NCBI RefSeq assembly: GCF_025567315.1 | Contig: NZ_JAOQJE010000006.1 | Span: 137,011 to 201,010, forward strand | DNA: 64,000 nt | DNA from: Agathobaculum ammoniilyticum | GTDB lineage: Bacteria > Bacillota > Clostridia > Oscillospirales > Butyricicoccaceae | Direction: 5' to 3' | Shown here: positions 24,191 through 37,148 of the stretch, in pieces | How positions within the stretch are numbered: position 1 is the first letter of the stretch | How the letters are laid out: every line of letters begins with the position of its first letter | Translations under genes and position numbers: made by a program | Notes under the pieces: generated by a model | Database searches by the model: none | What the model saw: only the letters and a program-made list of their open reading frames with translations | What the model was told of the DNA's origin: nothing

Positions 24191-26149
24191 ATGCCGGATT
24201 TTCAAATCGTAAGCCCTTACAAAATGGCGGGCGACCAGCCGGAGGCGGTCGCCAAGCTGGTTGAGGGCATCCAGAACGGCCTGACCGAGCAGACCCTGAT
24301 GGGCGTGACCGGCTCGGGCAAGACCTTCACCATGGCCAATATTATCGAGCAGACCCAGCGGCCGACGCTGGTGCTCGCGCACAATAAGACGCTGGCCGCG
24401 CAACTCTGCACCGAGCTGCGGGAGTTCTTCCCGCACAACGCGGTCGAGTATTTCGTGTCCTATTACGACTATTACCAGCCCGAGGCCTATATCGCTTCGA
24501 CCGACACTTATATCGAAAAGGACTCGGCCATCAACGACGAGATCGACCGCCTGCGCCACTCGGCTACCTCGGCGCTTTCCGAGCGGCGGGACGTGATCAT
24601 CGTCTCCTCTGTGTCCTGCATCTATTCGCTGGGCGACCCAATCGACTACAAGAAGATGGTCGTTTCCCTGCGTCCAGGTACGGAGATCAGCCGCGAGCAG
24701 CTTATTCACCGCCTGATCGACATCCAGTACGAGCGCAACGACATCGCGTTCGAGCGCAACCGCTTCCGCGTACGCGGGGACACGGTCGAGGTCTGGCCGG
24801 TCTATTCGGACGAGGACGTGGTGCGCATCGAGTTCTTCGGGGACGAGATCGACCGCATCAGCCGCATCAACCCGTTGACCGGCGTGGTGCTGGGCGAGCT
24901 GGGACACACCGCGATCTTCCCCGCGAGCCATTACGTCACGCCCAAGGACAAGCTGCAGGCCGCGATTCGAGATCTGGAGGACGAGCTGGAGGCCCGCGTC
25001 AAATTCTTTGAGCAAAACGGCAAGTTGATAGAGGCGCAACGCATCGCGCAGCGCACGCGGTACGATATTGAAATGCTGCAGGAGATCGGCTTTTGCAGCG
25101 GCATCGAGAACTACTCGCGCGTGCTCTCGCGCCGCGCGCCGGGTTCGGCGCCGTTTACGCTGATCGACTATTTCCCCAGGGACTTCCTGCTGATTGTGGA
25201 CGAGAGCCACGTCACCCTGCCGCAGGTGCGCGCCATGTACCACGGTGACCGCGCGCGCAAGGAGAGTCTGGTCGAGAACGGCTTCCGCCTGCCCTCGGCC
25301 TACGATAACCGCCCGCTGAACTTCGATGAGTTCAACGAGCGCCTTAACCAGATCGTATATGTGTCCGCGACGCCGGCGGAGTATGAGTTGTCCCGCTCCG
25401 GACAGGTGGTTGAGCAGGTCATCCGCCCGACCGGCCTGCTCGATCCAGAGGTGGTCGTGCGTCCGGTCGAGGGGCAGATCGACGACCTGATCGGCGAGAT
25501 CAACGCGCGTACCGCCAAGGACGAGCGCATTCTGGTGACGACGCTGACTAAAAAGATGGCCGAGGATCTGACCGCCTATCTGGAAAACGCGGGCATCAAG
25601 GTGCGCTACATGCACCACGATATCAAGACCATCGAGCGGCAGGAGCTGGTGCGCGACCTGCGCCTGGGCGTGTTCGACGTGCTGGTGGGCATCAACCTGC
25701 TGCGCGAGGGTCTGGATATCCCCGAGGTGTCGCTGGTGGCGATATTGGACGCGGATAAGGAGGGCTTTCTCCGCTCGGAAACCTCGCTCATCCAGACCAT
25801 CGGCCGTGCCGCGCGCAACGAGAGGGGCATGGTCGTGCTGTATGCGGACAGCATCACGCCCTCTATGCGCCGTGCGATGGACGAAACCGAACGCCGACGC
25901 ACCCTTCAGGATGCGTTCAACAAGGCACATGGCATTACGCCCCAGTCGGTGAAAAAGAAGGTGCAGGACGTGATCGAAATCACCTCCAACGTGCCGACGA
26001 GCAGCAAGAAAAAGCTGCGCACCAAGGGCGAGCGTCAGCAGGAGATCGCCCGCCTGACCCGCCAGATGAAAGAGGCGGCCAAGATGCTCGAGTTCGAGAT
26101 CGCCGCCCAGCTGCGCGACCAGATCAAGGCATTGGAGGAAGGCAGATGA
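24191..26149 (+). CDS. uvrB: Excinuclease ABC subunit B
   Basis: A 652-residue UvrB helicase-like protein: Walker A GVTGSGKTFTMANII (about residue 37), the beta-hairpin region YYDYYQPEAYIASTDTYIEK that pries open damaged DNA, DEAD-type DESHVTLPQVRAMYHGDRAR, helicase C domain IGRAARNERG, and a C-terminal UVR motif that binds UvrC. Encoded with uvrA close by; uvrC is not in the window. Confidence 0.98.
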   Translation: MPDFQIVSPYKMAGDQPEAVAKLVEGIQNGLTEQTLMGVTGSGKTFTMANIIEQTQRPTLVLAHNKTLAAQLCTELREFFPHNAVEYFVSYYDYYQPEAYIASTDTYIEKDSAINDEIDRLRHSATSALSERRDVIIVSSVSCIYSLGDPIDYKKMVVSLRPGTEISREQLIHRLIDIQYERNDIAFERNRFRVRGDTVEVWPVYSDEDVVRIEFFGDEIDRISRINPLTGVVLGELGHTAIFPASHYVTPKDKLQAAIRDLEDELEARVKFFEQNGKLIEAQRIAQRTRYDIEMLQEIGFCSGIENYSRVLSRRAPGSAPFTLIDYFPRDFLLIVDESHVTLPQVRAMYHGDRARKESLVENGFRLPSAYDNRPLNFDEFNERLNQIVYVSATPAEYELSRSGQVVEQVIRPTGLLDPEVVVRPVEGQIDDLIGEINARTAKDERILVTTLTKKMAEDLTAYLENAGIKVRYMHHDIKTIERQELVRDLRLGVFDVLVGINLLREGLDIPEVSLVAILDADKEGFLRSETSLIQTIGRAARNERGMVVLYADSITPSMRRAMDETERRRTLQDAFNKAHGITPQSVKKKVQDVIEITSNVPTSSKKKLRTKGERQQEIARLTRQMKEAAKMLEFEIAAQLRDQIKALEEGR

Positions 26150-26967
26150 GGATTGTCACCCTGATGGAGGACACCGCGTGCGCGCCGGCGTTTGCCTGCG
26201 AGCATGGCCTGAGCTTTTATATCGAGACGAACGGGAAAAGGCTGCTGTTCGACATGGGTCAGACCGGCCTGTTCGTGTGCAACGCGGCGCGGCTGGGCGC
26301 CGACCTGGGAGCGGTGGATATCGCCTTTCTCTCGCACGGGCATTACGACCACGGCGGGGGATTGGCGGCGTTCCTGAGCGTTAACAGCCACGCGCCGGTC
26401 TATGTGCATGAGCGGGCGTTCGAGCCGCATTTTTCGCACAAGCCGGAGGGTATCAGGGAGATTGGGCTGGACAGCGCGCTCGCACACAGCCCGCGTCTGC
26501 GGCGGGTGGATGGCGTGGCGCGGATAGACGACACCCTGACCCTGTTCTCCGATGTCACGGGCGCAGACTGCGTGCCGCAGGGCAACCGCACGCTGTGCGA
26601 GCGGGCGGACGGGCAATATTTCCCCGACCGCTTCCTGCATGAGCAGAGCCTGCTCGTGCGCGAGGGGGATAAGACGGTGCTTTTTACTGGCTGCGCCCAT
26701 CGGGGCGTGGTGAATATCTGCGCCCGCGCCGGAGAGCTTCTCGGCCGCGCGCCGGACGCTGTCGTCGGCGGGATGCACCTGTTCAGCCCGTCCACCGGCA
26801 AAAGCGAGCCGGATGAGGCGATCCGCGCGGTCGCGGCGCGGCTCGCGCACACGAGCAGCCGTTACTACACCGGCCACTGTACCGGCGCGCATGCGTTCGA
26901 GGTGCTGCGCGAAACGTTTGGGGAGCGGATTTCGCTCCTTGCGGCGGGCAGCGTGATCGAGCTGTAA
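26146..26967 (+). CDS. MBL-fold metallohydrolase
   Basis: A 273-residue metallo-beta-lactamase-fold protein with the H-x-H-x-D-H metal motif SHGHYDHGGGLAAF (about residue 64) and further ligands in FTGCAHRGVVNICARA and YTGHCTGAHAFEVL. It resembles the group annotated as dihydropterin-ribofuranosyl-aminobenzene phosphate synthase-like, but the substrate is unknown. It is coupled to uvrB by an ATGA overlap and lies between uvrB and uvrA, which is a common clostridial insertion without a known repair role. Confidence 0.88.
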   Translation: MRIVTLMEDTACAPAFACEHGLSFYIETNGKRLLFDMGQTGLFVCNAARLGADLGAVDIAFLSHGHYDHGGGLAAFLSVNSHAPVYVHERAFEPHFSHKPEGIREIGLDSALAHSPRLRRVDGVARIDDTLTLFSDVTGADCVPQGNRTLCERADGQYFPDRFLHEQSLLVREGDKTVLFTGCAHRGVVNICARAGELLGRAPDAVVGGMHLFSPSTGKSEPDEAIRAVAARLAHTSSRYYTGHCTGAHAFEVLRETFGERISLLAAGSVIEL

Positions 26968-27015
26968 TAAAACCAGAAAAGAGATACTGCATTTTTGGAA
27001 TAAGGATAGGTGAAC

Positions 27016-29862
<2,847 letters not shown>

Positions 29863-29864
29863 AG

Positions 29865-29897
29865 AAACACCCCCGACACCGTCGGGGGTGTTTTGCA
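29865..29897 (+). terminator. Terminator after uvrA
   Basis: A perfect 13-bp stem (AAACACCCCCGAC with GTCGGGGGTGTTT), 3-base loop, TTTTG end. Confidence 0.92.
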
Positions 29898-30032
29898 TGG
29901 CAAAGGGATATCCGGCGGGGGGCGGCAACCCAAATGCGCGCCGCCAGGCAAGTTTTTTGCGAAGTGGTTTGGCAGTTTGCCGGATGGATGATAAAATTTT
30001 GTGCGAGTTTTGTGACATTTTTGTATACTCCC

Positions 30033-30061
30033 TTGTCCCATATCAATAATTTTGGTATAAT
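30033..30061 (+). promoter_or_regulatory. Promoter for recJ
   Basis: TTGTCC and TATAAT with a 17-base spacer; GAGGGAG follows near 30081. Confidence 0.75.
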
Positions 30062-30092
30062 AATGATAATCGAAAATAAATGAGGGAGTTTT

Positions 30093-32168
30093 ATGAAAAC
30101 CAAACATTGGGTGATTGCCGCGCTGGACGAGCCGCGTGTGCGCATGCTCGCCCACGATTGCGCCTGCGCGCCGTTGACCGCCGCGGTCCTTTCCGCGCGC
30201 GGGATCGATACGGCGCAGGCCGCGGAGCGTTATCTGAGCTGCGACTCCAAAGGGCTGCACGACCCGTTCCTGATGGCCGATATGGACAGGGCAGTCCAGA
30301 CCGTCCGCCGCGCGCTTGAGAATAACGAGCATATCGTCGTTTACGGTGATTATGATGTGGACGGTATCACGGCGACCTGCATCATGGTGGATTATCTGCG
30401 CAGCAAAGGCGCGGTCTGCGAATATTATATCCCGAACCGTCTGAACGAAGGCTACGGCCTTTCGCGCGCGGCTATGGAGCGGCTGTATGGCCAGGGGACG
30501 CGCCTGCTGATCACGGTCGATTCCGGCATTACGGCGGACGAGGAAATCGCCGCAGCCCGCGCGCTCGGTATGAAGGTCGTGATTACCGACCACCACGAAT
30601 GCCACGACAGCCTGCCCGAAGCGGACGCCGTCGTGGACTGCAAGCGCGCGGACTGCGATTATCCGTTCGGCAGCTTGGCGGGCGTGGGCGTGGCGTTCAA
30701 GTTGATCTGCGCGCTCGAGGGCGATGCCGGAACTGTGCTCGCCCGTTACGCCGATCTGCTGGCGCTCGGCACGGTAGCGGATGTGATGCCGATTGTCGGG
30801 GAGAACCGCATTATCGTCGCGGCGGGGCTGAAAAAGATGGCCGAAACCAGCAACATCGGGTTGGAAATGCTGCTGCGCGAGGCCGGCATGAAGCATAAGC
30901 GCCTGACCTCCGCTGCGATCAGCTTTGTTCTGGCGCCCCGCATCAACGCCGCGGGCCGGATGGGACAGGCCGAACTGGCTGCCGAGCTGTTCCTGACGCG
31001 CGACCCCGTGCGCGCGCAGATGCTGGCCGCAGAGCTGTGCGAACAGAACAAGCGGCGGCAGAATGAGGAAAACCAGATATTGACGCAGGCGCTTGCCCGC
31101 CTGCGCATGGAATACAATCCGCTGGAGGATAAGATCATCGTGCTGGCGGGGGAAGGCTGGCATCACGGCGTGATCGGCATTGTGTGTTCCCGCCTGTGCG
31201 ACCGGTATGGATGTCCGGTCGTGTTGATCGCGCTGGACGAGGACGGGACAGGCAAAGGCTCCGGTCGGTCGGTCAAGGGCTTCAACCTGTTCGAAGCCCT
31301 GACCTCGTGCGGGGATTTGCTGCAGCGCTACGGCGGGCATGAGCTTGCCGCAGGGCTGACGGTGGACGCGGCGCATATTGAGGCGCTGCGGGAACGGCTG
31401 CGCGCCTATGCAGAAAACCATGTTTCCATGGCCGATCTGATCCCGCAGCTGCCTATCGACTGCATGATCGAGCCGGAATGGATCACGCTGGAAAATATCC
31501 AAGCGCTTTCCGTGCTCGAACCATACGGCATGCAGAATGAAGAACCGGTATTCTGCATGAAGGATCTGACCGTGGAGGAGATCACGCCCATTTCAAGCGA
31601 CCGCCATGTCCGGCTGACGCTGGTAAAGGACGGGAAGCGCTGGTCGGCCATGCTGTTCGGCACGGGCGTGGGCGGACTGGGCTTTGCGCAGGGGAATATG
31701 GTCGACGCGGCGTTCCACCTGGAGATCAACGAGTTTCGGGGCCGGCGCTCGGTGCAGCTGACGCTGTGCGACGTGCGGCTGAGCGAATGCGAAAACCTTG
31801 CCGACCAAAAGCTGCTCAACCTGTATAACACCTACATGGCGGATGGCCCGCTGACCGCGCGGGAGGCGCGCATCCTGCTGCCCGACCGCAGCGATCTGGT
31901 CGCGGTATGGCGGCATATCGTGTGCCGCGCGGAGGACGGCCGCCTTTCCGTACCATCCAACGCGCTCTCACGCCGTATCGCCTGGGAAAGCCGCAGGGAG
32001 ATCAATATTGGCAAGCTGTTCGTGTGTCTCGACGTGTTTTCCGAGTCGAGCCTGATCAGCTACCATTTCAAAGAGGGGATGCTCAACATCCTGCTCAAGC
32101 CTTACGAGGGTAAGGCGGATATATCGGGCTCGGTCGTCCTTGCCACGCTGCAAAGCATGGCGGGATGA
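30093..32168 (+). CDS. recJ: Single-stranded-DNA exonuclease RecJ
   Basis: A 691-residue DHH-family 5'-3' exonuclease. Metal motifs: VVYGDYDVDGITATCIMVDY (about residue 78), VDSGITADEEI, DHHECHD, and the DHHA1 part with GRSVKGFNLFEALTSCGDLL and RYGGHELAAGLTV; an OB domain follows. It works in mismatch and recombinational repair. GAGGGAG ribosome site. The gene is followed closely by rel. Confidence 0.95.
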   Translation: MKTKHWVIAALDEPRVRMLAHDCACAPLTAAVLSARGIDTAQAAERYLSCDSKGLHDPFLMADMDRAVQTVRRALENNEHIVVYGDYDVDGITATCIMVDYLRSKGAVCEYYIPNRLNEGYGLSRAAMERLYGQGTRLLITVDSGITADEEIAAARALGMKVVITDHHECHDSLPEADAVVDCKRADCDYPFGSLAGVGVAFKLICALEGDAGTVLARYADLLALGTVADVMPIVGENRIIVAAGLKKMAETSNIGLEMLLREAGMKHKRLTSAAISFVLAPRINAAGRMGQAELAAELFLTRDPVRAQMLAAELCEQNKRRQNEENQILTQALARLRMEYNPLEDKIIVLAGEGWHHGVIGIVCSRLCDRYGCPVVLIALDEDGTGKGSGRSVKGFNLFEALTSCGDLLQRYGGHELAAGLTVDAAHIEALRERLRAYAENHVSMADLIPQLPIDCMIEPEWITLENIQALSVLEPYGMQNEEPVFCMKDLTVEEITPISSDRHVRLTLVKDGKRWSAMLFGTGVGGLGFAQGNMVDAAFHLEINEFRGRRSVQLTLCDVRLSECENLADQKLLNLYNTYMADGPLTAREARILLPDRSDLVAVWRHIVCRAEDGRLSVPSNALSRRIAWESRREINIGKLFVCLDVFSESSLISYHFKEGMLNILLKPYEGKADISGSVVLATLQSMAG

Positions 32169-32187
32169 CAGCCGAGGGGGAAATTAT

Positions 32188-34368
32188 ATGCAGAATAAAC
32201 TGGATTTTTTGATCGAGCGCGTGCAGAAACAGAATCCGCAGGCGAATATTAAAAAAATCCGCGCAGCCTATGAGTGCGCCTCCGCGGCGCACGAGGGGCA
32301 AAAGCGGAAAAACGGCGAGCCGTATATCATCCATCCGGTCTCGGTGGCCGAGATCGTGGTTGAAATGGGGCTGGATACGGATTCGATCTGCGCCGCGCTG
32401 CTGCACGACTGCATCGAGGATACGCAATTCGGCTACAAGGAGATCGAAAACAAGTTTGGCACGCCTGTCGCGGAGCTGGTGGACGGCGTTACCCGCCTGG
32501 GCATGCTGCGCTATTCCAAGGAGCAGGAGCAGTTCGAGGACCTGCGCAAGATGTTCCTCGCCATGGCCAAGGATATCCGCGTCATCCTGATCAAGCTGGC
32601 CGACCGGCTGCATAACGCGCGCACGTTCCAGTTCCTGCCCGAGCGCAAGCAGCGCGACAAGGCGCTCGAAACCATGGAGATCTATGCGCCGATCGCGCAC
32701 CGGCTGGGTATGAGCCGTATCAAATGGGAGCTGGAGGACCTGTGCCTCAAGGTGCTCGACCCGATCGGCTATAACGAGATCGTCGAGGGTCTCAGGGCGC
32801 AGAGCGAGCAGCACGAGGAATTCCTCAAGGGGATACAGGAGCGCATCAGCGAGAAGCTGGCGGAGGCGCATATCCATAATACGATTTCGGCGCGCGTCAA
32901 GCATATTTATTCCATTTACCGCAAAATGTACGCCCAGCATAAGACGATCGACGAGATCTATGATATCTGCGCGGTGCGCGTGATCGTGGATACGGTGGCG
33001 GACTGCTATAATGTACTCGGCTATGTGCATGACTTGTATAAGCCTATCCCCGGACGCTTCAAGGATTATATCTCCACGCCCAAGCCCAATGGCTACCAGT
33101 CCCTGCACACCACGGTCATCGGCCGCGCGGGCATCCCGTTCGAGATACAGATCCGCACGACCGAGATGCACAAGATGGCCGAATACGGCGTCGCGGCGCA
33201 CTGGAAATACAAGCAGGGCTTGGATAAAAAGGGCAACGAGGAGGCTTTCGCCTGGATCCGCCAGCTGCTCGAGGCGCAGCAGGACACCGAGGCCGAGGAC
33301 TTCATCAAAAATATCAAGGTGGATCTGTTCGCGGACGAGGTGTTCGTGTTCACGCCCAAGGGCGACGTGGTCAACATGCCCGCGGGCGCGACCCCGATCG
33401 ACCTAGCCTACGCCATCCATTCCGCGGTCGGCAACCGGATGACCGGCGCCAAGATCAACGGCCGCATCGCGCCGATCGACAGCCAACTGAAAAACGGCGA
33501 CATCGTGGAGATCCTGACCTCCAAGGAGGCGCATGGACCCAGCCGCGACTGGGTCAAGATTGTCAAAACCACCGAGGCGCGCAACAAGATCAAGCAGTGG
33601 TTCAAAAAGGAGTGCCGTGAGGAGAATATCATCAACGGCCGCGAGGATCTGGACCGCGAGCTGCGCGCCAACCTGCTGTACAACGGCTTTTACGAGAACG
33701 AGGAAGTACAGAAGAACACGCTTAACAAGTTCTCGTTCAACACGCTCGACGAGCTGTACGCCGCCATCGGCTACGGCGGCATCACGCTGACCAAGGTCAT
33801 CAACAAGGTCAAGGACGACGTGGGAAGGCTGCGCCGCCAGCGGGAGATTGCGGAGCATCAGAATCACCCCCATGTCGAACAGCAGCGCCGCACGACGCGC
33901 AGCTCGACCGGCGTGGTGGTCGAGGGGATCGACAACTGCCTGGTCAAATTCGCGCGCTGCTGCACGCCGATCCCGGGCGACGAGATCATCGGCTTTGTCA
34001 CGCGCGGCTACGGCGTGTCTATCCACCGTCGGGACTGTGTCAACGTCCATGTGGCGGAGGATCCGGATCGTTGGGTAAAAGCCTGGTGGGACGAGGATCA
34101 GGTCACCGCGGACCGTGCGGGCCGGTTCTCGACCGGCCTGCAGATATCGACCCGCAGCCGTATCGGGGTGCTGAACGACGTGACGACGATCTTCGCGGTC
34201 TGCAAGATCAATGTGCATGAGATTTCGGCAAGGGATCTTAACGACGGCTACGGCGTGATCAACGCGATGGTCGACGTCGCGGGCGTACACCAGCTGGATA
34301 ACCTGATCAGCCGCCTGCGGTCGATCAAGGGTGTGGTGGATGTGACGCGTACAGTGGATACAAATTGA
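32188..34368 (+). CDS. rel: Bifunctional (p)ppGpp synthetase/hydrolase Rel
   Basis: A 726-residue RelA/SpoT homologue. HD hydrolase domain (YIIHPVSVAEIVVEMGLD, ALLHDCIEDT, about residues 45-75), synthetase domain with PGRFKDYISTPKPNGYQSLHT (about 290), TGS domain (DEVFVFTPKGDVVNMPAGAT), and a C-terminal zinc-finger/ACT regulatory part (CCTPIPGDEIIGF; RIGVLNDVTTIF). RFKD in the synthetase loop is the RxKD form of bifunctional enzymes. The ATG at 32188 has GAGGGGG; an upstream frame start overlaps recJ. Confidence 0.97.
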   Translation: MQNKLDFLIERVQKQNPQANIKKIRAAYECASAAHEGQKRKNGEPYIIHPVSVAEIVVEMGLDTDSICAALLHDCIEDTQFGYKEIENKFGTPVAELVDGVTRLGMLRYSKEQEQFEDLRKMFLAMAKDIRVILIKLADRLHNARTFQFLPERKQRDKALETMEIYAPIAHRLGMSRIKWELEDLCLKVLDPIGYNEIVEGLRAQSEQHEEFLKGIQERISEKLAEAHIHNTISARVKHIYSIYRKMYAQHKTIDEIYDICAVRVIVDTVADCYNVLGYVHDLYKPIPGRFKDYISTPKPNGYQSLHTTVIGRAGIPFEIQIRTTEMHKMAEYGVAAHWKYKQGLDKKGNEEAFAWIRQLLEAQQDTEAEDFIKNIKVDLFADEVFVFTPKGDVVNMPAGATPIDLAYAIHSAVGNRMTGAKINGRIAPIDSQLKNGDIVEILTSKEAHGPSRDWVKIVKTTEARNKIKQWFKKECREENIINGREDLDRELRANLLYNGFYENEEVQKNTLNKFSFNTLDELYAAIGYGGITLTKVINKVKDDVGRLRRQREIAEHQNHPHVEQQRRTTRSSTGVVVEGIDNCLVKFARCCTPIPGDEIIGFVTRGYGVSIHRRDCVNVHVAEDPDRWVKAWWDEDQVTADRAGRFSTGLQISTRSRIGVLNDVTTIFAVCKINVHEISARDLNDGYGVINAMVDVAGVHQLDNLISRLRSIKGVVDVTRTVDTN

Positions 34369-34482
34369 GTATTGGATTGCGGCGTGCAGCCGCGGCCGAG
34401 AGGGCGCGGAAAGGCTTCGGGAGGCGAAACATTTCCGCATTCAGGGGAATAAAAACTGTGATATGGGTTCGCGGTTTTTATG

Positions 34483-34507
34483 AAAAATGCCGCTCCGCGG
34501 CATTTTT
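34483..34507 (+). terminator. Terminator between rel and dtd
   Basis: A perfect 11-bp stem (AAAAATGCCGC with GCGGCATTTTT) and a 3-base loop. dtd follows 50 bases later, so some read-through or a second promoter is needed. Confidence 0.85.
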
Positions 34508-34557
34508 CTGTTAGAAGCTGCACGAGGTGTGCGGAATGGAAACGGAGAATAAAAGCT

Positions 34558-35007
34558 ATGAGAGCACTCATTCAGCGCGTGACGCGCGCATCGGTGACGA
34601 TCGGCAGCGCGGTGCGCGGAGAGATTGGACAGGGCTTTCTGATCCTGCTGGGCATCACGGATGGAGACACGGTGGACGACGCGGTTTATCTGGCCGACAA
34701 GACGGTTAAGCTGCGGGTGTTCACGGATGAGAACGACAAGATGAACCGCTCGCTCGCGGATGTGGGCGGTGGCATCCTCGTGGTATCGCAGTTTACCCTG
34801 TACGGGGATTGCAAAAAGGGAAACAGGCCGAGCTTTACCGCCGCGGCGCGGCCCGAAACCGCGGTCCCGCTGTACGAGGCGTTCATCGCGCGCTGTCGGC
34901 AAAGCGGCCTGCCGGTCGAAACCGGCGAGTTCGGCGCGGATATGAAGGTCGACCTGTGCAACGACGGGCCGGTCACACTATGGATGGATACCGCACAGAT
35001 GCGGTGA
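34558..35007 (+). CDS. dtd: D-aminoacyl-tRNA deacylase
   Basis: A 149-residue DTD: MRALIQRVTRASVTI start, SQFTLYGDCKKGNRPSF (about residue 78) and the cross-subunit NDGPVTLWMDT motif near the C terminus. It hydrolyses D-amino acids (and glycine mischarged on tRNA-Ala) from tRNA. The usual rel-dtd-MBL hydrolase-hemZ order of Firmicutes is kept. Confidence 0.96.
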   Translation: MRALIQRVTRASVTIGSAVRGEIGQGFLILLGITDGDTVDDAVYLADKTVKLRVFTDENDKMNRSLADVGGGILVVSQFTLYGDCKKGNRPSFTAAARPETAVPLYEAFIARCRQSGLPVETGEFGADMKVDLCNDGPVTLWMDTAQMR

Positions 35008-35026
35008 GGGAAAGGAGAACCAGCTT

Positions 35027-35662
35027 ATGAAAATCATGCAGCTTTGCGTGGGCATGGTCGCCACGAACTGTTATATTGTATACGATGAAAAGAGCCGCGA
35101 GGCCGCGGTGATCGACCCAGGCGACAACGCCACCTCTATCCTGAGCGCGGCGAAAAAGGAAAAGCTGGATATCAAATATGTTCTGCTGACGCACGCGCAT
35201 TTTGACCATATCCTTGCCGCGCACGAGGTGCTGGCGGCAACCCATGCGCAGTATGTCGTACCCGAGGGGGATCTGTGGCTGCTCAAGCGGGAGAATATGG
35301 GTCAGTTCCGCTCGTTGGCCAGCGCCTATGTGGAGGATAAGCCGGATCTTTTGGCGAACGAGGGGACACAAGTGACGTTCGGCGGGATGACGGCGACGTA
35401 TATGAACACCCCTGGCCATACGCCCGGCTCGTCGGTCATCCGGATTGGCGACTGCCTGTTCACGGGCGACACGCTGTTCCGGCATGAATGCGGCCGGTGC
35501 GACCTGGAGGGCGGTGATTTCGGGCAGATGCTGCGGTCGCTGCGGCGTCTGCACGACCTGGAGGGGGATTACAAGGTGTTGCCCGGGCATGAGGGCATCT
35601 CCTCCCTGTCCGAGGAGCGCGCGGCCAATCCCTATATGGCGCAGGCGGTTGGCAGACGATGA
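35027..35662 (+). CDS. MBL-fold hydrolase (YqgX/glyoxalase II-like)
   Basis: A 211-residue MBL protein with LTHAHFDHILAAHEV (about residue 60), the metal ligand region TPGHTPGSSVIRIGDCLFTGD and a final LPGHE. It belongs to the YqgX/GloB-like group; hydroxyacylglutathione hydrolase activity is often assigned but clostridia usually lack glutathione, so another thioester is likely. AAGGAG precedes the ATG, and its end overlaps hemZ by four bases. Confidence 0.9.
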   Translation: MKIMQLCVGMVATNCYIVYDEKSREAAVIDPGDNATSILSAAKKEKLDIKYVLLTHAHFDHILAAHEVLAATHAQYVVPEGDLWLLKRENMGQFRSLASAYVEDKPDLLANEGTQVTFGGMTATYMNTPGHTPGSSVIRIGDCLFTGDTLFRHECGRCDLEGGDFGQMLRSLRRLHDLEGDYKVLPGHEGISSLSEERAANPYMAQAVGRR

Positions 35663-37134
35663 TTTATACGCTGGAGGGACACGCGCTCAAGCATGCGGTG
35701 GAGGAAATGCTGTTCCATCTGCTCCCCACGGCGGCGCTTGCGCGGGCGGATGCCGTGGATGCGGCGGACGGGACGGGGGACTATTGCCGGAGCGTCCTGA
35801 CCGAAGTGGACGGCAGGGCGCGGGCTTGCGCCGACGTCCGCATCGGCGGCGTAACGCGTCGCAGCGAGCGGTGCGCGTCGGTTCAGGGGCTTGCGCCGAT
35901 TGCTTATAAACGCACGGTCACCGAGCTGGTCAAGACGACCGTGTACGAGGCTGTGGTGCCGTCGCTTGCCCAGCCGCCCGTATGGGGCAGCCTGACCGGC
36001 GTGCGCCCCGCCAAGCTCGCGCGCGGGCTGATCGAGCGGGGGATGGCGCGCGGCGAGGCGGCAGAGTACCTGCGGGAGCACTTCCATGTTTCGCCGGAGC
36101 GCACGGCGCTGACCATACGCGCGGCCGCAACGGCGATAGAGATGGATAAGCGGATGGGCGAAAAGGATATTTCCCTTTATGTCGGTATCCCGTTTTGCCC
36201 GTCGCGGTGCTATTACTGCTCGTTTGTATCTTCCGCGACCGCGCAGTCCGGCCACCTGATCGAGCCGTACCTGGAAACGCTGTGCCGTGAGATCAGAGAG
36301 ACCGCCGCGCTGGTGCGCGAGGCGGGCCGGCGGGTGCAGAGCGTGTATATCGGCGGCGGCACGCCGACCACGCTGGACGAGAACCAGCTCTCGCGCCTGC
36401 TTGACACACTTGAACAAAGCTTTGATTTTTCCGGACTTTGTGAATATACTGTGGAAGCGGGGCGTCCGGATACGATCACACAGGGCAAGCTGCGCGTGTT
36501 GCGCGCGGCGGGCGTGGGACGGGTCAGCATCAACCCGCAGTCCATGGACGACGCGGTGCTGGCCGCGATCGGGCGCAGGCACGTGGCGTGCGATGTGCTG
36601 CGCGCCTATGACGAGGCGCGGCGGGCGGGCTTTGCTGGCATCAACATGGATGTGATCGCGGGGCTGTCCGGCGATACGCCGGACAGCTTCGCCCGAACGG
36701 TGGATACCTTGATCGGCCTTGCGCCGGAGAATATCACGGTACATACGCTGGCCATCAAGCGAGGGGCGGATCTGACGGATAAGCAGGCCGCCGCCGCACA
36801 GCGCGAGGCGGTGGCGCGTATGCTGGACGGCGCCTCGCGCGCGCTGCAGGGCGCGGGCTACGGCCCGTATTACCTGTACCGGCAGAAATTCACCACCGGC
36901 GGCTTTGAGAATGTCGGCTGGTGTCGGCCGGGGACCGAATGCTTCTACAATGTGGCCATGATGGAGGAGCTGCAAACCATTTTGTCGCTCGGCGCGGGCG
37001 GCGTTTCCAAGCGCGTCGAGCGGGACACGGGCTGGATCGAGCGAACGAACAACCCCAAGTATCCGCTCGAATACATTCGGGCGGCGGACCGGCTCGCCGG
37101 TGGTAAGCGTAAATTGCTTTTCCCAAAGCAGTAA
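35659..37134 (+). CDS. hemZ: HemZ-type radical SAM coproporphyrinogen dehydrogenase
   Basis: A 491-residue protein with an N-terminal extension of about 165 residues and a radical SAM domain: VGIPFCPSRCYYCSF (C-x3-C-x2-C, about residue 175), SVYIGGGTPTTL and a HemN-like TVHTLAIKRGA. The N-terminal extension is characteristic of HemZ. HemZ is assigned to the oxygen-independent step from coproporphyrinogen III, but many clostridia keep it without full haem synthesis, so the substrate remains uncertain. Confidence 0.88.
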   Translation: MIYTLEGHALKHAVEEMLFHLLPTAALARADAVDAADGTGDYCRSVLTEVDGRARACADVRIGGVTRRSERCASVQGLAPIAYKRTVTELVKTTVYEAVVPSLAQPPVWGSLTGVRPAKLARGLIERGMARGEAAEYLREHFHVSPERTALTIRAAATAIEMDKRMGEKDISLYVGIPFCPSRCYYCSFVSSATAQSGHLIEPYLETLCREIRETAALVREAGRRVQSVYIGGGTPTTLDENQLSRLLDTLEQSFDFSGLCEYTVEAGRPDTITQGKLRVLRAAGVGRVSINPQSMDDAVLAAIGRRHVACDVLRAYDEARRAGFAGINMDVIAGLSGDTPDSFARTVDTLIGLAPENITVHTLAIKRGADLTDKQAAAAQREAVARMLDGASRALQGAGYGPYYLYRQKFTTGGFENVGWCRPGTECFYNVAMMEELQTILSLGAGGVSKRVERDTGWIERTNNPKYPLEYIRAADRLAGGKRKLLFPKQ

Positions 37135-37148
37135 GGAGGAACACGGCT

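Noticed and set aside
23582..25930. 782-codon open frame on the minus strand opposite radC and uvrB
   Set aside because: Antisense shadow of well-supported genes in GC-rich DNA; it has no domain signature and an Arg/His/Asp-rich composition typical of such shadows.
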